A stretch of DNA of 64,000 bases from Diphasiastrum complanatum (taxonomy: Eukaryota; Streptophyta; Lycopodiopsida; Lycopodiales; Lycopodiaceae). Both the position numbers and the translations under genes were made by a program. The stretch lies in the NCBI GenBank assembly GCA_029204225.1, contig CM055102.1, forward strand, positions 40,411,220-40,475,219, read 5' to 3'. Shown here in pieces: positions 23,170 through 33,085 of this stretch (positions are counted from its first letter, which is position 1; each line of letters starts with the position of its first letter). The notes under the pieces were generated by a model. It did no database searches and had not been told where the DNA came from. It saw nothing but the letters and a program-made list of their open reading frames with translations.

Positions 23170-24776
23170 TGATGTTTGCGGAGATGTCTCAGTTTCATCT
23201 ACACATTGTTCTCCCTTCCGAGAATGCTCCAATAGCTAGAAGAGGAGTACTGAAAGAATCCACAGTTTTTCCACTTGATATGATCACTCACAGAATCAAC
23301 CAAAGAAAGAATTACGATTTGTGGATTGACGGAAGTTTGTATCCATTGGATCCGAGCTCGATGCAAGCTCCACAATACTAATCCATCACACAATTAATAA
23401 AGTTTTTCTATGATGGAGAAAACGGTTTATTGGGTTATTGTGAAAGATTGACGACTTATGGTGTTGAAAACTTGGTTCAGAAAATACAGAGTTTAGAATG
23501 TATGTTAAATGGTTTGCTTGCTGACTATAGAGAAAAAAGAGACCGCATTATTACAAACAAAAGAAGATAATGCATGTTTACATAATATTATGTTAAATTT
23601 GAATGCAAGTAATGATCAATTCTGACAAGTTGTTCTGACATTACGTATATCAAATGAGCAGTTAAAAGAAGAAACTCGCATACTAGTTAAAAATTAAAAA
23701 AAAAACAAGCGAAAAAGAATTCTGAAGGACATTGATGAGCTTTCGCTAAATGGAGGCCAACAGAGAAAAAGGATTCAAGCATTCAAATAAGGATTTGATT
23801 TGAATCAATTTTATTTTAGTTTTGTGAAGTAGCATGACATTTATCATGTGTCCTATTTGGGTTTCTTGATTTTTGTAATCATTTGTAGATCAGCATTGGT
23901 TGCAAATGAGCATCTGAAGGACAATGACTTGATCGAAAAATCACTGAGTTCGGTATTGACAACCAAGTCCACAAAGTCTTTATTGGACAATGATCGGTAT
24001 TCTCGAATCAAGTCCAAGGTCACTAAGGATTTGATGAACGAGGTCGGTAAGATAATCAACCGAACGTTAATTTAGGGAGCATGTGATTTCTCAAGTATTA
24101 GCAGGGAGGCATATGCCAGTATATTTAAAATTATTAAAGAGGCTTTTGGACAATTGCATGTAAGAAAATTTCCCATTCCTCGCCCTTTTCAGAAAAGATT
24201 GGAGAGAGATGTATTGAATAACGGTATGCAAAATGTCATTGGATTCCCTTTTCACATCAATGGGATTTACAATTCAAAGTCTGGCAATTTGTCATATAAT
24301 TCTACCAACAACTTATTTGTGGATTTGAATCATTATTGAGATTTATAGTGAAATTCTATAATATTACAAGTGTTAGTATGAGCAAACTTATTCTAGTGGT
24401 CAGGCTAGATGAATCGGAAGTTATAAAAGGACAAAAGTTGAAAAGAGTAAGTATTACTCTCATGAATGGAGCATTGAGCAATGCAACAAACTCAAGGGAT
24501 CTCAACTTCAGTGTGCAATCAGAAAACAACATATGGTGGCTAGCATGTTTTCAGGTAAAAAAATGGTTGTTATTCATGTGCAATTTCTTTTGGTAATTGT
24601 TTTGAATACATAAAAACTTGTAATCCCATATGTTGAACAGGTTATCAAGGAGGATCACGATGTTCTTTCCTGGATTTTTAGCAGAACAAGTTATCCTCAA
24701 AAAATAGTTACATCATTCAGCTATTCAAATGGTTTTATAGACGAGCTCAAGTTCGATACACAAAAGATCGACTGAA
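23170..24776 (+). pseudogene. Unknown coiled-coil gene (gene 1 of the segment)
   Basis: I do not recognise this protein. Exon 1 follows a good acceptor at 23,168 and reads MSQFHLHIVLPSENAPIA, DLWIDGSLYPLDPSS, and then a predicted coiled coil (LVQKIQSLECMLNGLLADYRE, RISNEQLKEETRILVKN, and RKRILKDIDELSLN). Exon 2 follows an acceptor at 23,888 (ALVANEHLKDND.., FPIPRPFQKRLERDVLNNG) and ends SENNIWWLACFQ at a GTAAAA donor near 24,556. Exon 3 (24,642-24,776) gives VIKEDHDVLSWIFSRTSYP and ends ELKFDTQKID. Stops at 23,379 and 24,073 and frame changes near 23,540 and 24,336 make it a pseudogene. It converges on the next gene with a gap of about 100 bp. Confidence 0.5.
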
Positions 24777-24881
24777 TATCAAAGATCCAAAAAGCATGTA
24801 AATTTATAAGCCAAAATTAGATTGATGGCATTCAATAAAGATCAAACGCGTGTGATCAAAAATTCTCAAATTTCACATACA

Positions 24882-26435
24882 TTAAATGAACAAGAGTACA
24901 ATCATTTTTTTTTCATTGTCTCTAAGGACAATTTTTGCTGTGTGGTCATGAAGGAACTTTTTCCTATCATACGGATCCAAAAATCGAGTGGAACGTCTTT
25001 TGCTCAAATCTATATATTTTGATAGAATTGCCAGAGCAGAGGCTCTCATGGGAACATTTTCTGGCAAGTAATTAAACACTTTAAGAGCAACATCTCTTTT
25101 GACAAAAATGATTCTATATGTATTTTTTGGGTATTGATGCCCTTGGGCAAAATAAGATAAGGCCTTGATGGCCATGATTAAAGTTCCCGCATTCACAAAA
25201 AACCTTTTATGAAGAGCACAAATTTCGTTATTTAAAAAATGTTTCAAATAATGAGCCAATGAGGCATCCTTCTGTCTCCCGCCTTGTCTCTCTCTCAATC
25301 CTCCATGCCTGCTAGCAAAGGCATCAACTTCAACGATATCCTACAACACATAATCAAGTGTTAGTTCAAACTAGCAGATCAATCATCAATTACACGTTAA
25401 ATAGTAATTGATTTTCGTGAGAAGGTGTACTTACCAAATCCTCCTCGTCAGCTTGGATCATACCAACAGCTTCTAAATTGTGACCAGCAATAATGGTGAA
25501 TTGTTGGTCAACTGGAATAGTATATATAGAAGGTGGCGGATACTTTTTCTGAAAAGCCAAAAACTCCTCCTCACTCGGCATATTAGCCTCATATGCCCTG
25601 CTCTCAGATAGCATCCTTTGAAAGGCATCTGTGCCACTTGCCCATTCTGCCTGGTCCTCATAGTCGATGTCATCTATGAGGTCGTCATCATCAAAGTCAA
25701 TAAAATCATTAAATTCAGAAATCATCCTTGACATAAGAGATAATATCTCATCTTCTCTGAGATCCATTACGTCTCCAATGTCGCTAATGGATAAGAATGC
25801 AATATCATCCATATGATACACAGGGAGGTCCGTCAGGGTTCTGGTCTGGTCAATCTTGCTCACGGTAGATAAGGGAGAGATAGACAGAGAACGAGCCTTG
25901 GCAGGATCATATTGTTGTGCTTGCCTGGCCTGCTCTACATCTCCTAAAACCTCATCAGTAATGGAAACCTCTGAAGCCACACGAGTGGTAGGGGCAGGCA
26001 AACCAATCATGGATGACCCAAAAGATTCTGCCTCGTCAGGGATAAGAGCAGATAAGAAAAACACGAAGGCCATACCTCTTGAAAGAAGCGACATACTCGG
26101 TTGTGTTCCTCACAGGGTATGACACGTTTAAACAGATCGATAATTTTGGTAAACTTACGATCATGCCTTTGCTTTGCACTAGGCTGAACATGAGTCAAAT
26201 CTGTGAAATGCACAAATGTCAGGCCGTCCATCAGAAGGGTACCTTGTTGCAAGCACTCATAAAAATCCTTGTACAGTTTAAAATTTTTTTCCCTATGATC
26301 AATAACAAATCTCTCTATGTCAAACTGAAAATCGAAATAGGACAAAAAATGGGCCTGTTTGTCGCTAACCTCAGCATCAACATGGAAAGCACTAAGAGCT
26401 TTATAATAGATCGAACTAGTAGAAGAGGAGGCCAT
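24882..26435 (-). CDS. Unknown acidic protein (gene 2 of the segment)
   Basis: Exon 1 (26,435 down to about 26,076) starts MASSSTSSIYYKALSAFHVD and ends at a possible GTATGG donor. Exon 2 (to 25,435) has ALIPDEAESFGSSMIGLP, an acidic run (DFIDFDDDDLIDDIDYEDQ) and ends ADEEDL at a GTAAGT donor. Exon 3 (25,340-24,882) joins in frame, giving DIVEVDAFASRHGG, HYLKHFLNNEICALHKRFF and ending MIVLLFI. Exons 1 and 2 are in different frames and no acceptor fits exactly, so there is either a small indel or an unusual short intron. About 480 residues are predicted. I recognise no domain. Its leader shares ordered motifs with the divergent gene at 27,256. Confidence 0.55.
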
Positions 26436-26650
26436 ATCGATATGACGCGTCGGTTAGCAAGGGGACATAAATGGTGTACTCGTGGGCACGTGATGGCGAT
26501 ATGCGCACCAGGGGATCAGTGCAACTATGGAACTCTCTGTTGGGCGCGTGGTAGCGATATTGTACACACAGATTTGGAGCGGGTCGGTTTCCTGGACTCA
26601 ATATGCGAAACTGAATTTCAAAAATGACACTCATATATATAGTCTAATAC
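26436..26650 (-). promoter_or_regulatory. Promoter/leader of gene 2
   Basis: On the minus strand, in order towards the ATG: a TATA box (CTATATATATGAG, 26,633-26,645), TTCAGTTTCG (about 26,600-26,609), ATATCGCTACCACGCGCCCA (26,541-26,560), ATATCGCCATCA (26,490-26,501) and GTCATATCGAT directly before the ATG. The same set in the same order precedes the gene at 27,256. Confidence 0.75.
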
Positions 26651-26689
26651 AAATCATCTAAAGCATACACGTGTCTCAGTAACGTGCGG

Positions 26690-26975
26690 TCAAAATTGCC
26701 ACACCCGTGGAAACGACGGCGAAATCATTTTGAATGACACGTGTACACTTCGGATCCTAACACGTGTCCTTGCACGTGCATGCCAATTGTACGATCGTAC
26801 GACCCAATCATCTTGGGACGCATGTGTGGTCCAAATGTCACCAAGTGTCCTTGCACGTGCGTGCCAACCGTATGATCGTACGAACCGCTGATGTCCTGAC
26901 ACGTGATAGCTCCGTGTGATGACACGTGTGACCACACGTGCGGGGAGGGGAGGTGTCACTTCACATGTGTGAATA
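26690..26975. promoter_or_regulatory. G-box cluster between divergent genes
   Basis: At least eight CACGTG or CACGTGT elements occur within 290 bp (near 26,738, 26,761, 26,773, 26,853, 26,899, 26,923, 26,934), plus TCACATGTGTGA at 26,961. GTCCTTGCACGTGC is repeated and TACGATCGTACGA palindromes occur twice. The position between two divergently transcribed genes suggests a shared enhancer for bZIP or bHLH factors. Confidence 0.65.
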
Positions 26976-26984
26976 TGATGGGAC

Positions 26985-27255
26985 GTTCTACAGGCATAAA
27001 AGGACGTTTTTGGCTCATATTTCAGTTTCGAATTTCTTTGTTCTCTGGCTCTCCTTAGCTTTTATTCGTTCACTTTCGCTCCTCATTAGATGCATATCGC
27101 TACCACGCGCCCAAGGACCCACATAGCAGTACAGCTCCCACCCCCCCCGCGCGTCGTGGCGATACGCCATCTCTCATATCGCCATCATGCGCCTCCCCTG
27201 TCGGATATTTGCTTTTTCTTCTCATTGGCATGTCATATCGATACCCTAGCTTAAA
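26985..27255 (+). promoter_or_regulatory. Promoter/leader of the H3-Ulp1 gene
   Basis: In order: a TATA-like GCATAAAAGG (about 26,994), TTTCAGTTTCG (about 27,020-27,030), ATATCGCTACCACGCGCCCA (27,094-27,113), ATATCGCCATCA (27,176-27,187) and GTCATATCGAT (27,232-27,242), followed by the ATG at 27,256. The 20-bp element is identical to the copy in front of gene 2. The shared order indicates common ancestry or common control of the two promoters. Confidence 0.75.
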
Positions 27256-27660
27256 ATGGCCCGTACCAAGCAGACAACACGCCTTACCACATTTGCCCCC
27301 CCTCCTTGCCCTCTTGTACAAAAGGCAGTGGGCACTGGTAGGAGAGTAGGGCGGCCCAGAAGACCATGGTTAAGGGATATCAGGAGACTTCAGAGGACAA
27401 CGAATCTTCTGATTCCCCGTGCTCCTTTCTACAGGTCTATGAGATTAGTAACAAGGTCACTCTCACATGATGTTCGCTAGAACATAATAGCCCTAGAAGC
27501 CCTCCATACTGCCTATGAGGACTTTCAAGTCAAATTCTTTGAGGACTCCACACTTTGCACAGTGCACGCAAAGAGAGTTACCCTCATGCCGCAGGACATG
27601 CATCTTGTCATGAGGCTGAGGAGTACATACGATCAGGTCTTTAAGAGTGGCTTCACCTCT
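27256..27660 (+). pseudogene. Histone-fold part of gene 3
   Basis: About 135 codons. Tail ARTKQT; alpha-1 region TTNLLIPRAPFYRSMRLVTR; loop 1 of the same length as canonical H3 (two residues shorter than Arabidopsis CENH3); alpha-2 with ED..VKFFEDSTLC; alpha-3 HAKRVTLMPQDMHLVMRL. A single TAG (27,478-27,480) occupies the position that is Phe in H3 and Trp in CENH3. TGG to TAG is one change, while Phe to TAG needs two. The ungapped alignment on both sides of the stop argues for a recent nonsense change. Confidence 0.8.
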
Positions 27661-28324
27661 AGGCCACCACCTACAGAGAGAGGTCCTGTTCCTCAACGAA
27701 GGAGGAGGAAGCAGACCAAGCCCACCAGGCCTGCCAAGCAAAGGTTGGTACTCAGCGAATCACCATCCCCCCCTCACATCTCTCATCCTTTGGTTGGACC
27801 ATCACACCAGTCTGCAGTGCCTTCTTCTCCTCCCACCACCCCTAACTATTCAATTAGTTCCTCTTCCATTCCCTCCATTCCATCCCACAATAACGAGGAT
27901 ATGAACTCGACTGTAGATAGAATAATATCGGATCTAGATTTAAGTTTAATAGGTGATTTTTATAAGGATCTTTGTGTAAGATTTCTTGTTGATCCCAAAG
28001 ATTCATTTTTGGATTCTAAGGGGTATATAATTTCTGATGAGTATGTTGTCAAAGAAATTGATAAGCTAGGAGGTCAATTTTCTTTTTGTCTAAGTTCAAT
28101 TAATTGTGTAAATCACATAAATAAAGACTTTTGTGATGCCCTGAAGGAGAAGACCTCAGATATATCAGATCCAGTTGTGGAGGCTAGTTTGATGTATTTT
28201 GTAAATAGATGTAAATCCGATGATAGTACTGCCAAAAGTAAGTGATTACATAGAATATATTCTAGTAATATTTTTAATAGGTATTGTAATTCCTTTAGTT
28301 TAACTGATTATCTCTTGTTTGCAG

Positions 28325-28715
28325 TAAGCATTGGAGTATGCATATAATCTCCCTTAGGGAAGATTCAGATAGGATCATTAATCCCATCTGTTTAAAGATG
28401 AACTCCTTAAAGTCTACCCATGCTGAAATGGATGTAATGTACAACAGAATGTTGCCATTTTTGCCAAGGCCGTATGGGGCCACTGTAAATAGCCACCTGG
28501 AGATTGTTGATGCATAAGTAAGTATTTCTCATCAAGTATCTGATAGGTAATATGACCTGTTTTTTTCAGAGTGCACAACTAACCTATTATACGTTTTGTG
28601 ATTGAAGTCAACTCAGCAAGATGATGGACATAGTTGTGGATGGTTCTCCATCCGCAATGTATAGGACTTCTTAGAGTGGTACATCATGCAATCCGGGGCT
28701 CCAGATATACGAAAG
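28325..28715 (+). pseudogene. C48/Ulp1 protease core exons of gene 3
   Basis: Exon 2 supplies the catalytic His-Trp pair (K-H-W-S-M-H-I-I) and a following I-I-N-P-I where the family has Asp or Asn. Exon 3 supplies Gln in QQDDGH and the nucleophile in SCGWF. Ulp1-type enzymes cleave SUMO or SUMO-like conjugates, and related domains are carried by plant Mutator-like and other DNA transposons. A TAG after FSIRNV (about 28,660) and a TAA at the end of exon 2 block translation. Confidence 0.7.
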
Positions 28716-29781
28716 GTAAATAGACTAGTGAATGGCCTAGCTAAGTTATTTTCGATTTGGTTTCTGATAAGTCAATTGACTCGGTTCTTTGGATTTGCAG
28801 TATAAATGTCGAGCATTTTCAATGAATGAGATATAGAGTTTCATCAACAGATGTTGGTGAACTTATTATCTCATGCAACACCCAGTCCAGTTGCAGAAAC
28901 GGGAGGCCAATCAAGTCCGCAACTGACACTAGTGCAGGGTGGAGATAATCCATATTACTTTGAGCTGTAAATAATAGATTAAATAGAGGTATACATTTTT
29001 TATGTAATGCCCTGTGAATAATTATGGGCATATAGAAAGATAGAGATAATGAAAAAAAAAACATCCATTGTGTAATATTGGACACACATGTACATTCTCA
29101 AAAAAATGAGAAATATATTGATATTTATGAGAGCTTTTACAAATCTTGTATCATGATTGGTCTATTATCTGAACAATTCCGCCCAAATCTTTGCATTTGA
29201 TTTTCTCTTCATGTCTTTAACGTATCTGCACAAACATACATTAAGTTAGTGATCCGAATATTGACAAAAAGGATAATGAATACAAATTAATATACAAATT
29301 CATGGATTTCACATACCAACATCCAATATAAAGCTGAAATATTCGAGGATATCTTGCTATAAAAGTGTCAGTTCCGTTCTAATGTAGAATAAGGTCCAGT
29401 CTTGCTCAATCTCAATAGTAGTAAGTAAATCCCCATTTGCCATGATATCAATGCATATACGATCAGTGTGTCCAATGCTGTCTAGATCTTGATCTAATGG
29501 GGCCCAAGTACCATTGTGTTCTTTCCATCTCTGATAATGAAACCCCATACTAAGCATTTGCTTTTCTATACTGTATCTAAATGATATGGATGAATGTTTG
29601 ATTCTATAAGAAATATCTGCAGTGGATCTTATATCTCAACCTTTGTCCATGAATTTGAATAAAAAATCATTTGATAGATTTTTGCAAACAAACAATGTGA
29701 GAGTTCAGTGCACTTCCTGTTGAAAATTGTCACTTCTCACTTGACATTGGTTCACGTAAATATTGATCAAACATTAGAATA

Positions 29782-30545
29782 TGTTGATGATCTGAATCAC
29801 ACATGTGGAGCCTGTTCCCACGTGTGAAAGAATGTACTTTTCATGTTTGTATATATCCAAATTGATTTTAGTTTTTTAGTCAAGTTGACTAGTCACCTAC
29901 AAATTAGCTTTTCCTTGCATGTGCATGAGTAAATGCTCCCACATGGCAAGTGGATATTCACACGTGTGTATAGAGTACTAGAAGATAAGAGTTGACCATT
30001 TTCCTTAGATCCTATTTTGTAGGGAATATTTCTATATTCTAGGAGACTAGTTTTTTGGATTTTAGTCATATTCTAGAAGGTCAACTATTGGATAAGGATC
30101 AAGGATGGATCAAATGGATAGATCTGAGTGATGTGGCACTCTTCACACGTGTGAAGGCTTGCTGGACTGTACCAGACTCATGGACGTACTTGATCCATAA
30201 AAGGATCATCATTTTGCTAAGAAGATTGATGAGACTTTTGCACTCTACACTTTTGTGAGATTTCTAGTCATTTGTCTTGTGATTTTTATGTATGATTGCT
30301 ATCTAGTATCATTGTACTTGTTGTTTCAGGTGTAGGCCATACAGTGGACAATACTCCACACGTGTGAGGCCGCTCTCACTAAAAAATGATGTGTTGATCC
30401 ATTGCTCTTGCTTAAATCCAAGTGTAGTGAATCTAGATCAAGATCTAATGTGTAGAACTTGATAGATTCATTGATTAAGCAACCAATAACTCTCTATGAT
30501 TGTAAAGTACAATCATTATTGTTCTAAAAACTGTAAAATTTATCA
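29782..30545 (+). repeat. Copia-A 5' LTR
   Basis: Start chosen at TGTTGATGATC by comparison with the LTR at 4,436; end at TTTATCA before the primer site. CACACGTGTG occurs at 29,959, 30,144 and 30,357, the densest set in the window. Confidence 0.75.
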
Positions 30546-30558
30546 TGGTATCGGAGCT
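30546..30558 (+). promoter_or_regulatory. Copia-A primer binding site
   Basis: TGGTATCGGAGCT, one base different from the usual TGGTATCAGAGC, directly after the LTR. Confidence 0.85.
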
Positions 30559-31140
30559 AAGTAAGAGAGTGATCATTGAATCATAAATCTTGTAAAGATC
30601 ATTGGCAAAATTTGTTTTTGGCCAATACTAGTGAGGGCGAGTTCTTCTAGAGTGATAGCTTGTAATCATTTGGATCAAAACGACTTGGAGGCTGTGTATG
30701 TACTTTTCACATCTGTGAAACCGTACAAAAACTTTCAATTCAAGTTACTTTGTGTTTGTTGGTCCCAAAATCACAATACTAGTTCATTTTTGGTGCTTTT
30801 TGAAGCATAGTATTGATCTAGATTTATTCTAGCTAATGCCTATGACCAAATAGTGTTTTGGATCATTGAAGCATTTCTTTTTAGAGTCTAAGATCAGATC
30901 TTAGAGGCTGATTTGTTCAGATCCTTAGTTGAAGTGAAATCTCTAAGAAAAGTATAAAGTAGTTTTTTTTTGTGAGAGTGAAAGCTAGGAATTTTTGGTA
31001 AGATCTTTGAGTATCATTCAAGCTTGTGTGCTAGTTTGATAGAGACAAGCCTCTAGGCATTCTAGTAAGCTTTAGGCATTTTCATAGATCTTTTAAAATT
31101 CAAAAATCTTTGTGATTTTTAAAAGAGCATTCATTCTAAA

Positions 31141-32068
31141 ATGTCATCCATGGGTGGATATTTGATGGAATCAAGTGAGAGACTCACTTCCACAAATTAT
31201 TCCATTTGGAAAGTGAGAATGGAATCACTCCTAGTGATCCATGATCTATATGACATAGTTCAAGAAGTAGAGGAAGAGCCTCAAACTCCCCAAGAACAAG
31301 CCAAATACAAGAAGAGAGCAAGATTAGCTCTACATTGCATAAAGTTAAATGTATGCAATGACCTCTTGAAAGAGGTGTCTTCTTGTACCTCATCCAAAGA
31401 GGCTTGGGATTCATTAAAGAGCATTTATGAATCCAACAATACTTCAAGAATCCTCATGCTAAGAAATCAAGTTTTCCAAAGCATGAAAAGAAGTGGAGAG
31501 AGTGGACAAGAGTATGTCCTTAGGATCAAATCTCTTAACAAGGAGTTAAGTGCAATAGGAGAGAAAATCCAAGATCAAGAACTAGTACAAATCATCTTGA
31601 ATGGTCCAGGTGATAAGTTCACCAACTTAGTCCAATCATTTGCCATTCAAGACTCTCTTCCATCCATTGAAAAGTTGCACAATGTTCTTGTGGCCGAGGA
31701 GAGTAGGCTTCTACACCTCAAGACAAGAATGGATAGCATGTCACTTAATGGAGGAGAGGAGAAAGCTAACTTTACATCTAAAGGCAAGAAGAAGCAAAAT
31801 CCATTCAAGAAAAATCAAGGCAAGGAGGCCGAGATGAAGAATGGAGGATCTACCTCCAAAGGCAAAGTGAAGAACAAGGTAGAACTAAAGTGTTTCTTTT
31901 GTGGAAAGAAAGGACACTTTGCCTCAGAATGCTACTTGAAGAAGAATCAACAAGCCAAAGGAGATCAAGGGAACATTGCTCAAGAGGAAGAAGAAGAGGA
32001 TGGATTCAACACATCCTTAAAGGTTGCATCTACACCAACTTCAAGTCAAGACACATGGTGGATAGAAG
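31141..32068 (+). pseudogene. Copia-A gag
   Basis: MSSMGGYLMESSERLTSTNY, then YSIWKVRMESLLVIHDLYDI, a helical core ending IEKLHNVLVAEESRLLHL, a Lys-rich linker, and the zinc knuckle CFFCGKKGHFASEC at about 31,894-31,935. The frame is open for about 310 codons and runs into the protease at TWWI, where a one-base shift near 32,065 moves the rest to another frame. It forms the virus-like particle of the element. Confidence 0.9.
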
Positions 32069-33085
32069 TGGGGCTAGTTCCCACATGTCCTTTAACAAGC
32101 ATTATTTTTCTATTCTTCTATCTTGTAATGACTCTAAGAAGTCAATATACACTGCTAGTGATCAAGCATGCAAGATAGATGGCATAGGATCTATACCTCT
32201 TTGCTTAGGCACATCTAAAAGGATAGATCTAGATAATGTTTTGTATGTTCCTACCATTTCAAGAAACTTGCTTAGTGTAGGACAATTAATGGACAATGGA
32301 CTAGATGTACATTTCAAGAATGGAGTTTGTTCCATCTTGAAAAATGATAAGTGCATAGCTAGTGGCATTAAGCAAGGTAGACTTTTCAAGTTGGATGCTA
32401 ATGTTGCAAGTGAAAGTGTGAACTTGGCTAGGGAGGAGCTAACTCAAGTGGAGCTTTGGCATAAGAGATTAGGCCATCCTAATCTTCAATCTATGGAGTC
32501 AATGGCAGGCAAGGAACTAGCTCTCGGCCTACCAAGAGCTTTCAAAAAGTGTGGAAAGATATGTGAGGCATGTGGCCTTGCAAAGTCACACAAGTCCTCT
32601 TACAAGAGATCTTCATCAAGATCTCTCTCTCTTTTGGATCTCATACATTCTGATGTACATAGTTTTTCACATGCAAGTAATGGAGGTGCCTTGATGTATG
32701 TAACTTTTATAGATGATTGTACTAGATTCACATGGATTGAGTTCCTATCAAAGAAAAGTCTTGTTTATGAAGCTTTCATTAAGTTCAAGTCTCTAGTAGA
32801 GAAACAACTTAGTACTTCTATTAAAGCACTAAGATGTGATAATGGAGGAGAGTACACCTCCAATAAAATGAAAGAATTTTGTGAGATCAATGGTATTAAG
32901 TTACAATACACTTGTTCCTACACCCCTCAACAAAACGGGGTGGCCGAGAGAAAAAATAGGAGTCTATGTGAGTGTGCAAAGTCTTTGAGGCTTGATGCAT
33001 CACTTCCCATCTCATTTTGGGGAGAAGCCATAACATGTGCTAATTATTTGTGTAATAGACTTATCAAGCCTTGTTTGGTAAAAAA
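32069..33085 (+). pseudogene. Copia-A protease and integrase
   Basis: DRSGASSHMSFNKHYF (protease active site, Asp-x-Gly-Ala region), LDNVLYVPTISRNLLSVGQL, GRLFKLDANV, ELWHKRLGHPNLQSMESM (integrase His), CEACGLAKSHKSSYKRSS (Cys pair), LLDLIHSDVHSFSH, YVTFIDDCTRFTWIEFL, and RCDNGGEYTSNKMKEFC with PQQNGVAERKNR (catalytic Asp, Asp, Glu). The domain looks complete. A second frame break near 33,085 removes roughly ten residues between CNRLIKPC and FGKKPNVKDF. Confidence 0.9.

Larger units (their letters stand above)
27256..28970 (+). pseudogene. Centromeric-H3-like histone fused to a Ulp1-type protease (gene 3)
   Basis: Exon 1 (27,256-28,237) begins MARTKQTTR, an H3-type tail keeping Lys4 but not Lys9. 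The histone fold follows: LRDIRRLQRTTNLLIPRAPF, then after a TAG at 27,478 IIALEALHTAYEDFQVKFFED, STLCTVHAKRVTLMPQDMHL. It aligns to H3 without gaps; TNLLIP and a likely former Trp codon at the stop resemble CENH3. A basic Pro/Ser-rich linker and about 110 further residues follow. Exon 2 (28,325-28,517) has HWSMHIISLREDSDRIINPI, and exon 3 (28,570-28,715) has QQDDGHSCGWFSIRN: the His, Gln and Cys of C48 proteases (the Asp position reads Asn). Exon 4 ends at 28,970. Stops in exons 1, 3 and 4 and a phase mismatch between exons 1 and 2 make it inactive. Confidence 0.75.

Noticed and set aside
27493-27741. Minus-strand frame across the histone part
   Set aside because: It is a shadow of the plus-strand histone frame, which has a family match.
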